A stretch of DNA of 64,000 bases from Budorcas taxicolor (Eukaryota; Chordata; Mammalia; Artiodactyla; Bovidae). Under the pieces are notes generated by a model. The model searched no databases and was not told the origin of the DNA. It worked only from the letters and a program-made list of their open reading frames with translations. The stretch lies in contig NW_026291489.1 in NCBI RefSeq assembly GCF_023091745.1, forward strand, positions 186,001-250,000, read 5' to 3'. The position numbers and the translations under genes are program-made. The first letter of the stretch is position 1, and the number at the start of each line of letters is the position of its first letter. Shown in pieces: positions 48,638 to 61,697 of the stretch.

Positions 48638-51600
48638 TTCCTGTTGAGAGGGCCTCCTCTTGAGATGCGATGGGAACGCCGGGAACTCTTTCCCGACGAA
48701 GCAGGGAAAGGATCCCTCATCTCGAGCTACGAGGCGGAAACGGGGCTCCTCTGGATGTGGGCGGGACCCTCGTGATTCCGCTCGAGTGGAGACGGGTATG
48801 TCGGGGAACTTCTTGATTTGCACCAAGGGTGTGAAGGAGCCTTTCGAAGTTCCAGAGGTGAGGTGTGATCAGCCTCGAGACGCCTCAGCGGAAATGGGCC
48901 TCATCTCGCCTGGAGGGGAGAACCTCCTGGATTTTCTCGAGTTGCGGCAGGTCTTCTCGAGTTACGACGGGGACCTCAGGGACCCGCTCTGGTGGCCTCA
49001 GGAAAGGCCAGTCCCCATGCGAGTTGCTAGGGGACCTCTCGGGATTCCTCTCCCGTCCATGCCGGGGCCTCAGTCCTTGTGTGGAGTCGGGGCCGGAACC
49101 TGAGGATTCCTCTCCAGTGTTGCCATGGATCTTGGGGTGCTTCTGAGTCTCCCTAGGGGAGTCAGGCCTCGTCTCGAGTGGCGGCATGCACGTGCGCTTT
49201 CCTCCCGAGCTGCAGCAGTAGTGTCACGCTTCCTGTCACGTGGATCAAGGGATCTGTGGCTTTCCCTCGAGGCTGTCCCTCGAGGCTTTCCCACGAGGCT
49301 TTCCCACAGGGCTGTGCCACGTGCCACCTTGGTGTGAGTCGTTCCTCGGCGTGAAAGACGAGCCGGTGAAGGGAAAAGAGGTTCCTCTGGAATGGACTGA
49401 GACATCTGGGGGACTCTTGGAATGGTGGCACGACCCTGGAGTTCCTCTCGCCGTTCCTGTTGAGAGGGCCTCCTCTTGAGATGCGACGGGAACGCCGGGA
49501 ACTCTTTCCCGACGAAGCAGGGAAAGGATCCCTCATCTCGAGCTACGAGGCGGAAACGGGGCTCCTCTGGATGTGGGCGGGACCCTCGTGATTCCGCTCG
49601 AGTGGAGACGGGTATGTCGGGGAACTTCTTGATTTGCACCAAGGGTGTGAAGGACCCTTTCGAAGTTCCAGAGGTGAGGTGTGATCAGCCTCGAGACGTC
49701 TCAGCGGAAATGGGCCTCATCTCACCTGGAGGGGAGAACCTCCTGGATTTTCTCGAGTTGTGGCAGGTCTTCTCGAGTTTCGACGGGGACCTCAGGGACC
49801 CGCTCGGGTGGCCTCAGGAAAGGCCAGTCCCCATGCGAGTTGCTAGGGGACCTCTCGGGATTCCTCTCCCGTCCATGCTGGGGCCTCAGTCCTTGTGTGG
49901 AGTCGGGGCCGGAACCTGCGGATTCCTCTCCAGTGTTGCCATGGATCTTGGGGTGCTTCTGAGTCTCCCCAGGGGAGTCAGGCCTCGTCTCGAGTGGGGG
50001 CATGCACGTGCGCTTTCCTCCCGAGCTGCAGCAGTAGTGTCACGCTTCCTGTCACGTGGATCAAGGGATATGTGGCTTTCCCTCGAGGCTGTCCCTCGAG
50101 GCTTTCCCACGAGGCTTTCCCACAGGGCTGTGCCACGTGCCACCTTGGTGTGAGTCGATCCTCGGCATGAAAGACGAGCCGGTGAAGGGAAAAGAGGTTC
50201 CTCTGGAATGGACTGAGACATCTGGGGGACTCTTTGAATGGTGGCACGACCCTGGAGTTCCTCTCGCCGTTCTTGTTGAGAGGGCCTCCTCTTGAGATGC
50301 GACGGGAACTCCGGGAACTCTTTCCCGACTTTGCAGGGAAAGGATCCCTCATCTCGAGCTACGAGGCGGAAACGGGGCTCCTCTGGATGTGGGCGGGACC
50401 CTCGTGATTCCGCTCGAGTGGAGACGGGTATGTCGGGGAACTTCTTGATTTGCACCAAGGGTGTGAAGGAGCCTTTCGAAGTTCCAGAGGGGAGGTGTGA
50501 TCAGCCTCGAGACGCCTCAGCGGAAATGGGCCTCATCTCGCCTGGAGGGGAGAACCTCCTGGATTTTCTCGAGTGGCGGCAGGTCTTCTCGAGTTACGAC
50601 GGGGACCTCAGGGACCCGCTGTGGTGTCCTCAGGAAAGGCCAGTCCCCATGCGAGTTGCTAGGGGACCTCTCGGGATTCCTCTCCCGTCCATGCCGGGGC
50701 CTCAGTCCTTGTGTGGAGTCGGGGCCGGAACCTGAGGATTCTTCTCCAGTGTTGCCATGGATCTTGGGGTGCTTCTGAGTCTCCCCAGGGGAGTCAGGCC
50801 TCGTCTCGTGTGGGGGCATGCACGTACGCTTTCCTCCCGAGCTGCAGCAGTAGTGTCACGCTTCCTGTCACGTGGATCAAGGGATCTGTGGCTTTCTCTC
50901 GAGGCTGTCCCTCGAGACTTTCCCACGAGGCTTTCCCACAGGGCTGTGCCATGTGCCACCTTGGTGTGAGTCGATCCTCGGCGTGAAAGACGAGCCGGTG
51001 AAGGGAAAAGAGGTTCCTCTGGAATGGACTGAGACATCTGGGGGACTCTTGGAATGGTGGCACGACCGTGGAGTTCCTCTCGCCGTTCCTGTTGAGAGGG
51101 CCTCCTCTTGAGATGCGACGGGAACGCCGGGAACTCTTTCCCGACGAAGCAGGGAAAGGATCCCTCATCTCGAGCTATGAGGCGGAAACGGGGCTCCTCT
51201 TGATGTGGGCGGGACCCTCGTGATTCCGCTCGAGTGGAGACGGGTATGTCGGGGAACTTCTTGATTTGCACCAAGGGTGTGAAGGACCCTTTCGAAGTTC
51301 CAGAGGTGAGGTGTGATCAGCCTCGAGACGCCTCAGCGGAAATGGGCCTCATCTCGCCTGGAGGGGAGAACCTCCTGGATTTTCTCGAGTTGCGGCAGGT
51401 CTTCTCGAGTTACGACGGGGACCTCAGGGACCCGCTCTGGTGGCCTCAGGAAAGGCCAGTCCCCATGCGAGTTGCTAGGGGACCTCTCGGGTTTCCTCTC
51501 CCGTCCATGCCGGGGCCTCAGTCCTTGTGTGGAGTCGGGGCCGGAACCTGAGGATTCCTCTCCAGTTTGACATGGATCTTGGGGTGCTTCTGAGTCTCCC

Positions 51601-51922
51601 CAGGGGAGTCAGGCCTCGTCTCGAGTGGGGGCATGCACGTGCGCTTTCCTCCCGAGCTGCAGCAGTAGTGTCACGCTTCCTGTCACGTGGATCAAGGGAT
51701 CTGTGGCTTTCCCTCGAGGCTGTCCCTCGAGGCTTTCCCACGAGGCTTTCCCACAGGGCTGTGCCACGTGCCACCTTGGTGTGAGTCGATCCTCGGCGTG
51801 AAAGACGAGCCGGTGAAGGGAAAAGAGGTTCCTCTGGAATGGACTGAGACATCTGGGGGACTCTTGGAATGGTGGCACGACCCTGGAGTTCCTCTCGCCG
51901 TTCCTGTTGAGAGGGCCTCCTC
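48638..51922 (+). repeat. Four-monomer higher-order unit, copy 1 (3,263-bp period)
   Basis: Four monomers in the order S (48660, GCGATGGGAACG, CTCCCTAGGGG, GTGGCGGCATG), P (49476, GACGTCTCAGC, GAGTTTCGAC, ACCTGCGGATT), Q (50292, GACTTTGCAG, GAGTGGCGGC, GATTCTTCTCC) and T (51108, CTCTTGATGTGG, GGGTTTCCTC). The next 3,263 bp repeat this order with the same private variants. Against copy 2 I see only four differences, at 49,342, 50,000, 51,178 and 51,779, and no indel. Left of 48,638 the match is lost. Confidence 0.85.
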
Positions 51923-54900
51923 TTGAGATGCGATGGGAACGCCGGGAACTCTTTCCCGACGAAGCAGGGAAAGGATCCCTCATCTCGAGCTACGAGGCGG
52001 AAACGGGGCTCCTCTGGATGTGGGCGGGACCCTCGTGATTCCGCTCGAGTGGAGACGGGTATGTCGGGGAACTTCTTGATTTGCACCAAGGGTGTGAAGG
52101 AGCCTTTCGAAGTTCCAGAGGTGAGGTGTGATCAGCCTCGAGACGCCTCAGCGGAAATGGGCCTCATCTCGCCTGGAGGGGAGAACCTCCTGGATTTTCT
52201 CGAGTTGCGGCAGGTCTTCTCGAGTTACGACGGGGACCTCAGGGACCCGCTCTGGTGGCCTCAGGAAAGGCCAGTCCCCATGCGAGTTGCTAGGGGACCT
52301 CTCGGGATTCCTCTCCCGTCCATGCCGGGGCCTCAGTCCTTGTGTGGAGTCGGGGCCGGAACCTGAGGATTCCTCTCCAGTGTTGCCATGGATCTTGGGG
52401 TGCTTCTGAGTCTCCCTAGGGGAGTCAGGCCTCGTCTCGAGTGGCGGCATGCACGTGCGCTTTCCTCCCGAGCTGCAGCAGTAGTGTCACGCTTCCTGTC
52501 ACGTGGATCAAGGGATCTGTGGCTTTCCCTCGAGGCTGTCCCTCGAGGCTTTCCCACGAGGCTTTCCCACAGGGCTGTGCCACGTGCCACCTTGGTGTGA
52601 GTCGATCCTCGGCGTGAAAGACGAGCCGGTGAAGGGAAAAGAGGTTCCTCTGGAATGGACTGAGACATCTGGGGGACTCTTGGAATGGTGGCACGACCCT
52701 GGAGTTCCTCTCGCCGTTCCTGTTGAGAGGGCCTCCTCTTGAGATGCGACGGGAACGCCGGGAACTCTTTCCCGACGAAGCAGGGAAAGGATCCCTCATC
52801 TCGAGCTACGAGGCGGAAACGGGGCTCCTCTGGATGTGGGCGGGACCCTCGTGATTCCGCTCGAGTGGAGACGGGTATGTCGGGGAACTTCTTGATTTGC
52901 ACCAAGGGTGTGAAGGACCCTTTCGAAGTTCCAGAGGTGAGGTGTGATCAGCCTCGAGACGTCTCAGCGGAAATGGGCCTCATCTCACCTGGAGGGGAGA
53001 ACCTCCTGGATTTTCTCGAGTTGTGGCAGGTCTTCTCGAGTTTCGACGGGGACCTCAGGGACCCGCTCGGGTGGCCTCAGGAAAGGCCAGTCCCCATGCG
53101 AGTTGCTAGGGGACCTCTCGGGATTCCTCTCCCGTCCATGCTGGGGCCTCAGTCCTTGTGTGGAGTCGGGGCCGGAACCTGCGGATTCCTCTCCAGTGTT
53201 GCCATGGATCTTGGGGTGCTTCTGAGTCTCCCCAGGGGAGTCAGGCCTCGTCTCGAGTGGGGACATGCACGTGCGCTTTCCTCCCGAGCTGCAGCAGTAG
53301 TGTCACGCTTCCTGTCACGTGGATCAAGGGATATGTGGCTTTCCCTCGAGGCTGTCCCTCGAGGCTTTCCCACGAGGCTTTCCCACAGGGCTGTGCCACG
53401 TGCCACCTTGGTGTGAGTCGATCCTCGGCATGAAAGACGAGCCGGTGAAGGGAAAAGAGGTTCCTCTGGAATGGACTGAGACATCTGGGGGACTCTTTGA
53501 ATGGTGGCACGACCCTGGAGTTCCTCTCGCCGTTCTTGTTGAGAGGGCCTCCTCTTGAGATGCGACGGGAACTCCGGGAACTCTTTCCCGACTTTGCAGG
53601 GAAAGGATCCCTCATCTCGAGCTACGAGGCGGAAACGGGGCTCCTCTGGATGTGGGCGGGACCCTCGTGATTCCGCTCGAGTGGAGACGGGTATGTCGGG
53701 GAACTTCTTGATTTGCACCAAGGGTGTGAAGGAGCCTTTCGAAGTTCCAGAGGGGAGGTGTGATCAGCCTCGAGACGCCTCAGCGGAAATGGGCCTCATC
53801 TCGCCTGGAGGGGAGAACCTCCTGGATTTTCTCGAGTGGCGGCAGGTCTTCTCGAGTTACGACGGGGACCTCAGGGACCCGCTGTGGTGTCCTCAGGAAA
53901 GGCCAGTCCCCATGCGAGTTGCTAGGGGACCTCTCGGGATTCCTCTCCCGTCCATGCCGGGGCCTCAGTCCTTGTGTGGAGTCGGGGCCGGAACCTGAGG
54001 ATTCTTCTCCAGTGTTGCCATGGATCTTGGGGTGCTTCTGAGTCTCCCCAGGGGAGTCAGGCCTCGTCTCGTGTGGGGGCATGCACGTACGCTTTCCTCC
54101 CGAGCTGCAGCAGTAGTGTCACGCTTCCTGTCACGTGGATCAAGGGATCTGTGGCTTTCTCTCGAGGCTGTCCCTCGAGACTTTCCCACGAGGCTTTCCC
54201 ACAGGGCTGTGCCATGTGCCACCTTGGTGTGAGTCGATCCTCGGCGTGAAAGACGAGCCGGTGAAGGGAAAAGAGGTTCCTCTGGAATGGACTGAGACAT
54301 CTGGGGGACTCTTGGAATGGTGGCACGACCGTGGAGTTCCTCTCGCCGTTCCTGTTGAGAGGGCCTCCTCTTGAGATGCGACGGGAACGCCGGGAACTCT
54401 TTCCCGACGAAGCAGGGAAAGGATCCCTCATCTCGAGCTACGAGGCGGAAACGGGGCTCCTCTTGATGTGGGCGGGACCCTCGTGATTCCGCTCGAGTGG
54501 AGACGGGTATGTCGGGGAACTTCTTGATTTGCACCAAGGGTGTGAAGGACCCTTTCGAAGTTCCAGAGGTGAGGTGTGATCAGCCTCGAGACGCCTCAGC
54601 GGAAATGGGCCTCATCTCGCCTGGAGGGGAGAACCTCCTGGATTTTCTCGAGTTGCGGCAGGTCTTCTCGAGTTACGACGGGGACCTCAGGGACCCGCTC
54701 TGGTGGCCTCAGGAAAGGCCAGTCCCCATGCGAGTTGCTAGGGGACCTCTCGGGTTTCCTCTCCCGTCCATGCCGGGGCCTCAGTCCTTGTGTGGAGTCG
54801 GGGCCGGAACCTGAGGATTCCTCTCCAGTTTGACATGGATCTTGGGGTGCTTCTGAGTCTCCCCAGGGGAGTCAGGCCTCGTCTCGAGTGGGGGCATGCA

Positions 54901-55185
54901 CGTGCGCTTTCCTCCCGAGCTGCAGCAGTAGTGTCACGCTTCCTGTCACGTGGATCAAGGGATCTGTGGCTTTCCCTCGAGGCTGTCCCTCGAGGCTTTC
55001 CCACGAGGCTTTCCCACAGGGCTGTGCCACGTGCCACCTTGTTGTGAGTCGATCCTCGGCGTGAAAGACGAGCCGGTGAAGGGAAAAGAGGTTCCTCTGG
55101 AATGGACTGAGACATCTGGGGGACTCTTGGAATGGTGGCACGACCCTGGAGTTCCTCTCGCCGTTCCTGTTGAGAGGGCCTCCTC
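51923..55185 (+). repeat. Four-monomer higher-order unit, copy 2
   Basis: This is the S-P-Q-T tandem copy, offset 3,263 bp from copy 1. Its own variants at the four differing sites are A at 52,605, A at 53,263, C at 54,441 and T at 55,042. Four differences in 3,263 bp is about 99.9% identity, among the youngest events in the window. Confidence 0.85.
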
Positions 55186-56012
55186 TTGAGATGCGATGGG
55201 AACGCCGGGAACTCTTTCCCGACGAAGCAGGGAAAGGATCCCTCATCTCGAGCTACGAGGCGGAAACGGGGCTCCTCTGGATGTGGGCGGGACCCTCGTG
55301 ATTCCGCTCGAGTGGAGACGGGTATGTCGGGGAACTTCTTGATTTGCACCAAGGGTGTGAAGGAGCCTTTCGAAGTTCCAGAGGTGAGGTGTGATCAGCC
55401 TCGAGACGCCTCAGCGGAAATGGGCCTCATCTCGCCTGGAGGGGAGAACCTCCTGGATTTTCTCGAGTTGCGGCAGGTCTTCTCGAGTTACGACGGGGAC
55501 CTCAGGGACCCGCTCTGGTGGCCTCAGGAAAGGCCAGTCCCCATGCGAGTTGCTAGGGGACCTCTCGGGATTCCTCTCCCGTCCATGCCGGGGCCTCAGT
55601 CCTTGTGTGGAGTCGGGGCCGGAACCTGAGGATTCCTCTCCAGTGTTGCCATGGATCTTGGGGTGCTTCTGAGTCTCCCTAGGGGAGTCAGGCCTCGTCT
55701 CGAGTGGCGGCATGCACGTGCGCTTTCCTCCCGAGCTGCAGCAGTAGTGTCACGCTTCCTGTCACGTGGATCAAGGGATCTGTGGCTTTCCCTCGAGGCT
55801 GTCCCTCGAGGCTTTCCCACGAGGCTTTCCCACAGGGCTGTGCCACGTGCCACCTTGGTGTGAGTCGATCCTCGGCGTGAAAGACGAGCCGGTGAAGGGA
55901 AAAGAGGTTCCTCTGGAATGGACTGAGACATCTGGGGGACTCTTGGAATGGTGGCACGACCCTGGAGTTCCTCTCGCCGTTCCTGTTGAGAGGGCCTCCT
56001 CTTGAGATGCGA
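55186..56012 (+). repeat. Partial third copy of the four-monomer unit (S monomer)
   Basis: The S monomer repeats a third time here with GCGATGGGAACG, CTCCCTAGGGG and GTGGCGGCATG. It is followed by another S-type monomer (56002) instead of P, so the higher-order register is broken at about 56,012. Confidence 0.75.
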
Positions 56013-59000
56013 TGGGAACGCCGGGAACTCTTTCCCGACGAAGCAGGGAAAGGATCCCTCATCTCGAGCTACGAGGCGGAAACGGGGCTCCTCTGGATGT
56101 GGGCGGGACCCTCGTGATTCCGCTCGAGTGGAGACGGGTATGTCGGGGAACTTCTTGATTTGCACCAAGGGTGTGAAGGAGCCTTTCGAAGTTCCAGAGG
56201 TGAGGTGTGATCAGCCTCGAGACGCCTCAGCGGAAATGGGCCTCATCTCGCCTGGAGGGGAGAACCTCCTGGATTTTCTCGAGTTGCGGCAGGTCTTCTC
56301 GAGTTACGACGGGGACCTCAGGGACCCGCTCTGGTGGCCTCAGGAAAGGCCAGTCCCCATGCGAGTTGCTAGGGGACCTCTCGGGATTCCTCTCCCGTCC
56401 ATGCCGGGGCCTCAGTCCTTGTGTGGAGTCGGGGCCGGAACCTGAGGATTCCTCTCCAGTGTTGCCATGGATCTTGGGGTGCTTCTGAGTCTCCCTAGGG
56501 GAGTCAGGCCTCGTCTCGAGTGGCGGCATGCACGTGCGCTTTCCTCCCGAGCTGCAGCAGTAGTGTCACGCTTCCTGTCACGTGGATCAAGGGATCTGTG
56601 GCTTTCCCTCGAGGCTGTCCCTCGAGGCTTTCCCACGAGGCTTTCCCACAGGGCTGTGCCACGTGCCACCTTGGTGTGAGTCGATCCTCGGCGTGAAAGA
56701 CGAGCCGGTGAAGGGAAAAGAGGTTCCTCTGGAATGGACTGAGACATCTGGGGGACTCTTGGAATGGTGGCACGACCCTGGAGTTCCTCTCGCCGTTCCT
56801 GTTGAGAGGGCCTCCTCTTGAGATGCGACGGGAACGCCGGGAACTCTTTCCCGACGAAGCAGGGAAAGGATCCCTCATCTCGAGCTACGAGGCGGAAACG
56901 GGGCTCCTCTGGATGTGGGCGGGACACTCGTGATTCCTCTCGAGTGGAGACGGGTATGTCGGGGAACTTCTTGATTTGCACCAAGGGTGTGAAGGAGCCT
57001 TTCGAAGTTCCAGAGGTGAGGTGTGATCAGCCTCGAGACGCCTCAGCGGAAATGGGCCTCATCTCGCCTGGAGGGGAGAAACTCCTGGATTTTCTCGAGT
57101 TGCGGCAGGTCTTCTCGAGTTACGACGGGGACCTCAGGGACCCGCTCTGGTGGCCTCAGGAAAGGCCAGTCCCCATGCGAGTTGCTAGGGGACCTCTCGG
57201 GATTCCTCTCCCGTCCATGCCGGGGCCTCAGTCCTTGTGTGGAGTCGGGGCCGGAACCTGAGGATTCCTCTCCAATGTGACATGGATCTTGGGGTGCTTC
57301 TGAGTCTCCCCAGGGGAGTCAGGCCTCGTCTCGAGTGGGGGCATGCACGTGCGCTTTCCTCCCGAGCTGCAGCAGTTGTGTCACGCTTCCTGTCACGTGG
57401 ATCAAGGGATCTGTGGCTTTCCCTCGAGGCTGTCCCTCGAGGCTTTCCCACGAGGCTTTCCCACAGGGCTGTGCCACGTGCCCCCTTGGTGTGAGTCGAT
57501 CCTCGGCGTGAAAGACGAGCCGGTGAAGGGAAAAGAGGTTCCTCTGGAATGGACTGAGACATCTGGGGGACTCTTGGAATGGTGGCACGACCCTGGAGTT
57601 CCTCTCGCCGTTCCTGTTGAGAGGGCCTCCTCTTGAGATGCGACGGGAACGCCGGGAACTCTTTCCCGACGAAGCAGGGAAAGGATCCCTCATCTCGAGC
57701 TACGAGGCGGAAACGGGGCTCCTCTGGATGTGGGCGGGACCCTCGTGATTCCGCTCGAGTGGAGACGGGTATGTCGGGGAACTTCTTGATTTGCACCAAG
57801 GGTGTGAAGGACCCTTTCGAAGTTCCAGAGGTGAGGTGTGATCAGCCTCGAGACGCCTCAGCGGAAATGGGCCTCATCTCACCTGGAGGGGAGAACCTCC
57901 TGGATTTTCTCGAGTTGCGGCAGGTCTTCTCGAGTTACGACGGGGACCTCAGGGACCCGCTCTGGTGGCCTCAGGAAAGGCCAGTCCCCATGCGAGTTGC
58001 TAGGGGACCTCTCGGGATTCCTCTCCCGTCCATGCCGGGGCCTCAGTCCTTGTGTGGAGTCGGGGCCGGAACCTGAGGATTCCTCTCCAGTGTTGCCATG
58101 GATCTTGGGGTGCTTCTGAGTCTCCCCAGGGGAGTCAGGCCTCGTCTCGAATGGGGGCATGCACGTGCGCTTTCCTCCCGAGCTGCAGCAGTAGTGTCAC
58201 GCTTCCTGTCACGTGGATCAAGGGATCTGTGGCTTTCCCTCTAGGCTGTCCCTCGAGGCTTTCCCACGAGGCTTTCCCACAGGGCTGTGCCACGTGCCAC
58301 CTTGGTGTGAGTCGATCCTCGGCGTGAAAGACGAGCCGGTGAAGGGAAAAGAGGTTCCTCTGGAATGGACTGAGACATCTGGGGGACTCTTGGAATGGTG
58401 GCACGACCCTGGAGTTCCTCTCGCCGTTCCTGTTGAGAGGGCCTCCTCTTGAGATGCGACGGGAACGCCGGGAACTCTTTCCCGACGAAGCAGGGAAAGG
58501 ATCCCTCATCTCGAGCTACGAGGCGGAAACGGGGCTCCTCTAGATGTGGGCGGGACCCTCGTGATTCCGCTCGAGTGGAGACGGGTATGTCGGGGAACTT
58601 CTTGATTTGCACCAAGGGTGTGAAGGAGCCTTTCGAAGTTCCAGAGGTGAGGTGTGATCAGCCTCGAGACGCCTCAGCGGAAATGGGCCTCATCTCGCCT
58701 GGAGGGGAGAACCTCCTGGATTTTCTCGAGTTGCGGCAGGTCTTCTCGAGTTACGACGGGGACCTCAGGGACCCGCTCTGGTGGCCTCAGGAAAGGCCAG
58801 TCCCCATGCGAGTTGCTAGGGGACCTCTCGGGATTCCTCTCCCGTCCATGCCGGGGCCTCAGTCCTTGTGTGGAGTCGGGGCCGGAACCTGAGGATTCCT
58901 CTCCAGTTTGACATGGATCTTGGGGTGCTTCTGAGTCTCCCCAGGGGAGTCAGGCCTCGTCTCGAGTGGGGGCATGCACGTGCGTTTTCCTCCCGAGCTG

Positions 59001-61697
59001 CAGCAGTAGTGTCACGCTTCCTGTCACGTGGATCAAGGGATCTGTGGCTTTCCCTCGAGGCTGTCCCTCGAGGCTTTCCCACGAGGCTTTCCCACAGGGC
59101 TGTGCCACGTGCCACCTTGGTGTGAGTCGATCCTCGGCGTGAAAGACGAGCCGGTGAAGGGAAAAGAGGTTCCTCTGGAATGGACTGAGACATCTGGGGG
59201 ACTCTTGGAATGGTGGCACGACCCTGGAGTTCCTCTCGCCGTTCCTGTTGAGAGGGCCTCCTCTTGAGATGCGACGGGAACGCCGGGAACTCTTTCCCGA
59301 CGAAGCAGGGAAAGGATCCCTCATCTCGAGCTACGAGGCGGAAACGGGGCTCCTCTGGATGTGGGCGGGACCCTCGTGATTCCGCTCGAGTGGAGACGGG
59401 TATGTCGGGGAACTTCTTGATTTGCACCAAGGGTGTGAAGGACCCTTTTGAAGTTCCAGAGGTGAGGTGTGATCAGCCTCGAGACGCCTCAGCGGAAATG
59501 GGCCTCATCTCGCCTGGAGGGGAGAACCTCCTGGATTTTCTCGAGTTGCGGCAGGTCTTCTCGAGTTACGACGGGGACCTCAGGGACCCGCTCTGGTGGC
59601 CTCAGGAAAGGCCAGTCCCCATGCGAGTTGCTAGGGGACCTCTCGGGATTCCTCTCCCGTCCATGCCGGGGCCTCAGTCCTTGTGTGGAGTCGGGGCCGG
59701 AAACTGAGGATTCCTCTCCAGTGTTGCCATGGATCTTGGGGTGCTTCTGAGTCTCCCTAGGGGAGTCAGGCCTCGTCTCGAGTGGCGGCATGCACGTGCG
59801 CTTTCCTCCCGAGCTGCAGCAGTAGTGTCACGCTTCCTGTCACGTGGATCAAGGGATCTGTGGCTTTCCCTCGAGGCTGTCCCTCGAGGCTTTCCCACGA
59901 GGCTTTCCCACAGGGCTGTGCCACGTGCCACCTTGGTGTGAGTCGATCCTCGGCGTGAAAGACGAGCCGGTGAAGGGAAAAGAGGTTCCTCTGGAATGGA
60001 CTGAGACATCTGGGGGACTCTTGGAATGGTGGCACGACCCTGGAGTTCCTCTCGCCGTTCCTGTTGAGAGGGCCTCCTCTTGAGATGCGACGGGAACGCC
60101 GGGAACTCTTTCCCGACGAAGCAGGGAAAGGATCCCTCATCTCGAGCTACGAGGCGGAAACGGGGCTCCTCTGGATGTGGGCGGGACCCACGTGATTCCT
60201 CTCGAGTGGAGACGGGTATGTCGGGGAACTTCTTGATTTGCACCAAGGGTGTGAAGGAGCCTTTCGAAGTTCCAGAGGTGAGGTGTGATCAGCCTCGAGA
60301 CGCCTCAGCGGAAATGGGCCTCATCTCGCCTGGAGGGGAGAACCTCCTGGATTTTCTCGAGTTGCGGCAGGTCTTCTCGAGTTACGACGGGGACCTCAGG
60401 GACCCGCTCTGGTGGCCTCAGGAAAGGCCAGTCCCCATGCGAGTTGCTAGGGGACCTCTCGGGATTCCTCTCCCGTCCATGCCGGGGCCTCAGTCCTTGT
60501 GTGGAGTCGGGGCCGGAACCTGAGGATTCCTCTCCAGTTTGACATGGATCTTGGGGTGCTTCTGAGTCTCCCCAGGGGAGTCAGGCCTCGTCTCGAGTGG
60601 GGGCATGCACGTGCGCTTTTCTCCCGAGCTGCAGCAGTAGTGTCACGCTTCCTGTCACGTGGATCAAGGGATCTGTGGCTTTCCCTCGAGGCTGTCCCTC
60701 GAGGCTTTCCCACGAGGCTTTCCCACAGGGCTGTGCCACGTGCCCCCTTGGTGTGAGTCGATCCTCGGCGTGAAAGACGAGCCGGTGAAGGGAAAAGAGG
60801 TTCCTCTGGAATGGACTGAGACATCTGGGGGACTCTTGGAATGGTGGCACGACCCTGGAGTTCCTCTCGCCGTTCCTGTTGAGAGGGCCTCCTCTTGAGA
60901 TGCGACGGGAACGCCGGGAACTCTTTCCCGACGAAGCAGGGAAAGGATCCCTCATCTCGAGCTACGAGGCGGAAACGGGGCTCCTCTGGATGTGGGCGGG
61001 ACCCTCGTGATTCCTCTCGAGTGGAGACGGGTATGTCGGGGAACTTCTTGATTTGCACCAAGGGTGTGAAGGAGCCTTTCGAAGTTCCAGAGGTGAGGTG
61101 TGATCAGCCTCGAGACGCCTCAGCGGAAATGGGCCTCATCTCGCCTGGAGGGGAGAACCTCCTGGATTTTCTCGAGTTGCGGCAGGTCTTCTCGAGTTAC
61201 GACGGGGACCTCAGGGACCCGCTCTGGTGGCCTCAGGAAAGGCCAGTCCCCATGCGAGTTGCTAGGGGACCTCTCGGGATTCCTCTCCCGTCCATGCCGG
61301 GGCCTCAGTCCTTGTGTGGAGTCGGGGCCGGAACCTGAGGATTCCTCTCCAGTGTTGCCATGGATCTTGGGGTGCTTCTGAGTCTCCCCAGGGGAGTCAG
61401 GCCTCGTCTCGAGTGGGGGCATGCACGTGCGCTTTCCTCCCGAGCTGCAGCAGTAGTGTCACGCTTCCTGTCACGTGGATCAAGGGATCTGTGGCTTTCC
61501 CTCGAGGCTGTCCCTCGAGGCTTTCCCACAGGGCTGTGCCACGTGCCACCTTGGTGTGAGTCGATCCTCGGCGTGAAAGACGAGCCAGTGAAGGGAAAAG
61601 AGGTTCCTCTGGAATGGACTGAGACATCTGGGGGACTCTTGGAATGGTGGCACGACCCTGGAGTTCCTCTCGCCGTTCCTGTTGAGAGGGCCTCCTC
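56013..61697 (+). repeat. Zone VII: nearly uniform core monomers
   Basis: Monomers at 56818, 57633, 58449, 59264, 60080 and 60895 are core-like with few private changes: GGGACACTCG near 56,932, GCAGTTGTG near 57,375, CCTCTAGGCTG near 58,240 and GGAAACTGAGG near 59,703. Monomers of 815 bp with CAGTTTGACATGG or CAATGTGACATGG alternate with 816-bp ones with CAGTGTTGCCATGG. The type-S pair of variants CTCCCTAGGGG and GTGGCGGCATG recurs near 59,755 and 63,820, showing continued exchange with the neighbouring four-monomer region. Confidence 0.7.
61517..61529 (+). repeat. Second 13-bp contraction of the GAGGCTTTCCCAC pair
   Basis: One of the two tandem GAGGCTTTCCCAC copies is missing, giving the 803-bp spacing from 60895 to 61698. 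It is the same event as at about 16,661, but the two host monomers share no other private variants, so the deletions look independent. Confidence 0.85.

Noticed and set aside
49476..50153. 225-codon open frame (also at 52739-53416), and 231-232-codon frames at 27446-28141 and 41315-42013
   Set aside because: The first pair arises because TGA in ACCTGAGG became TGC in two P-type monomers that are copies of each other. The others come from an extra G near 27,816 and the 4-bp insertion at 41,746. They are accidental read-throughs of repeat DNA.
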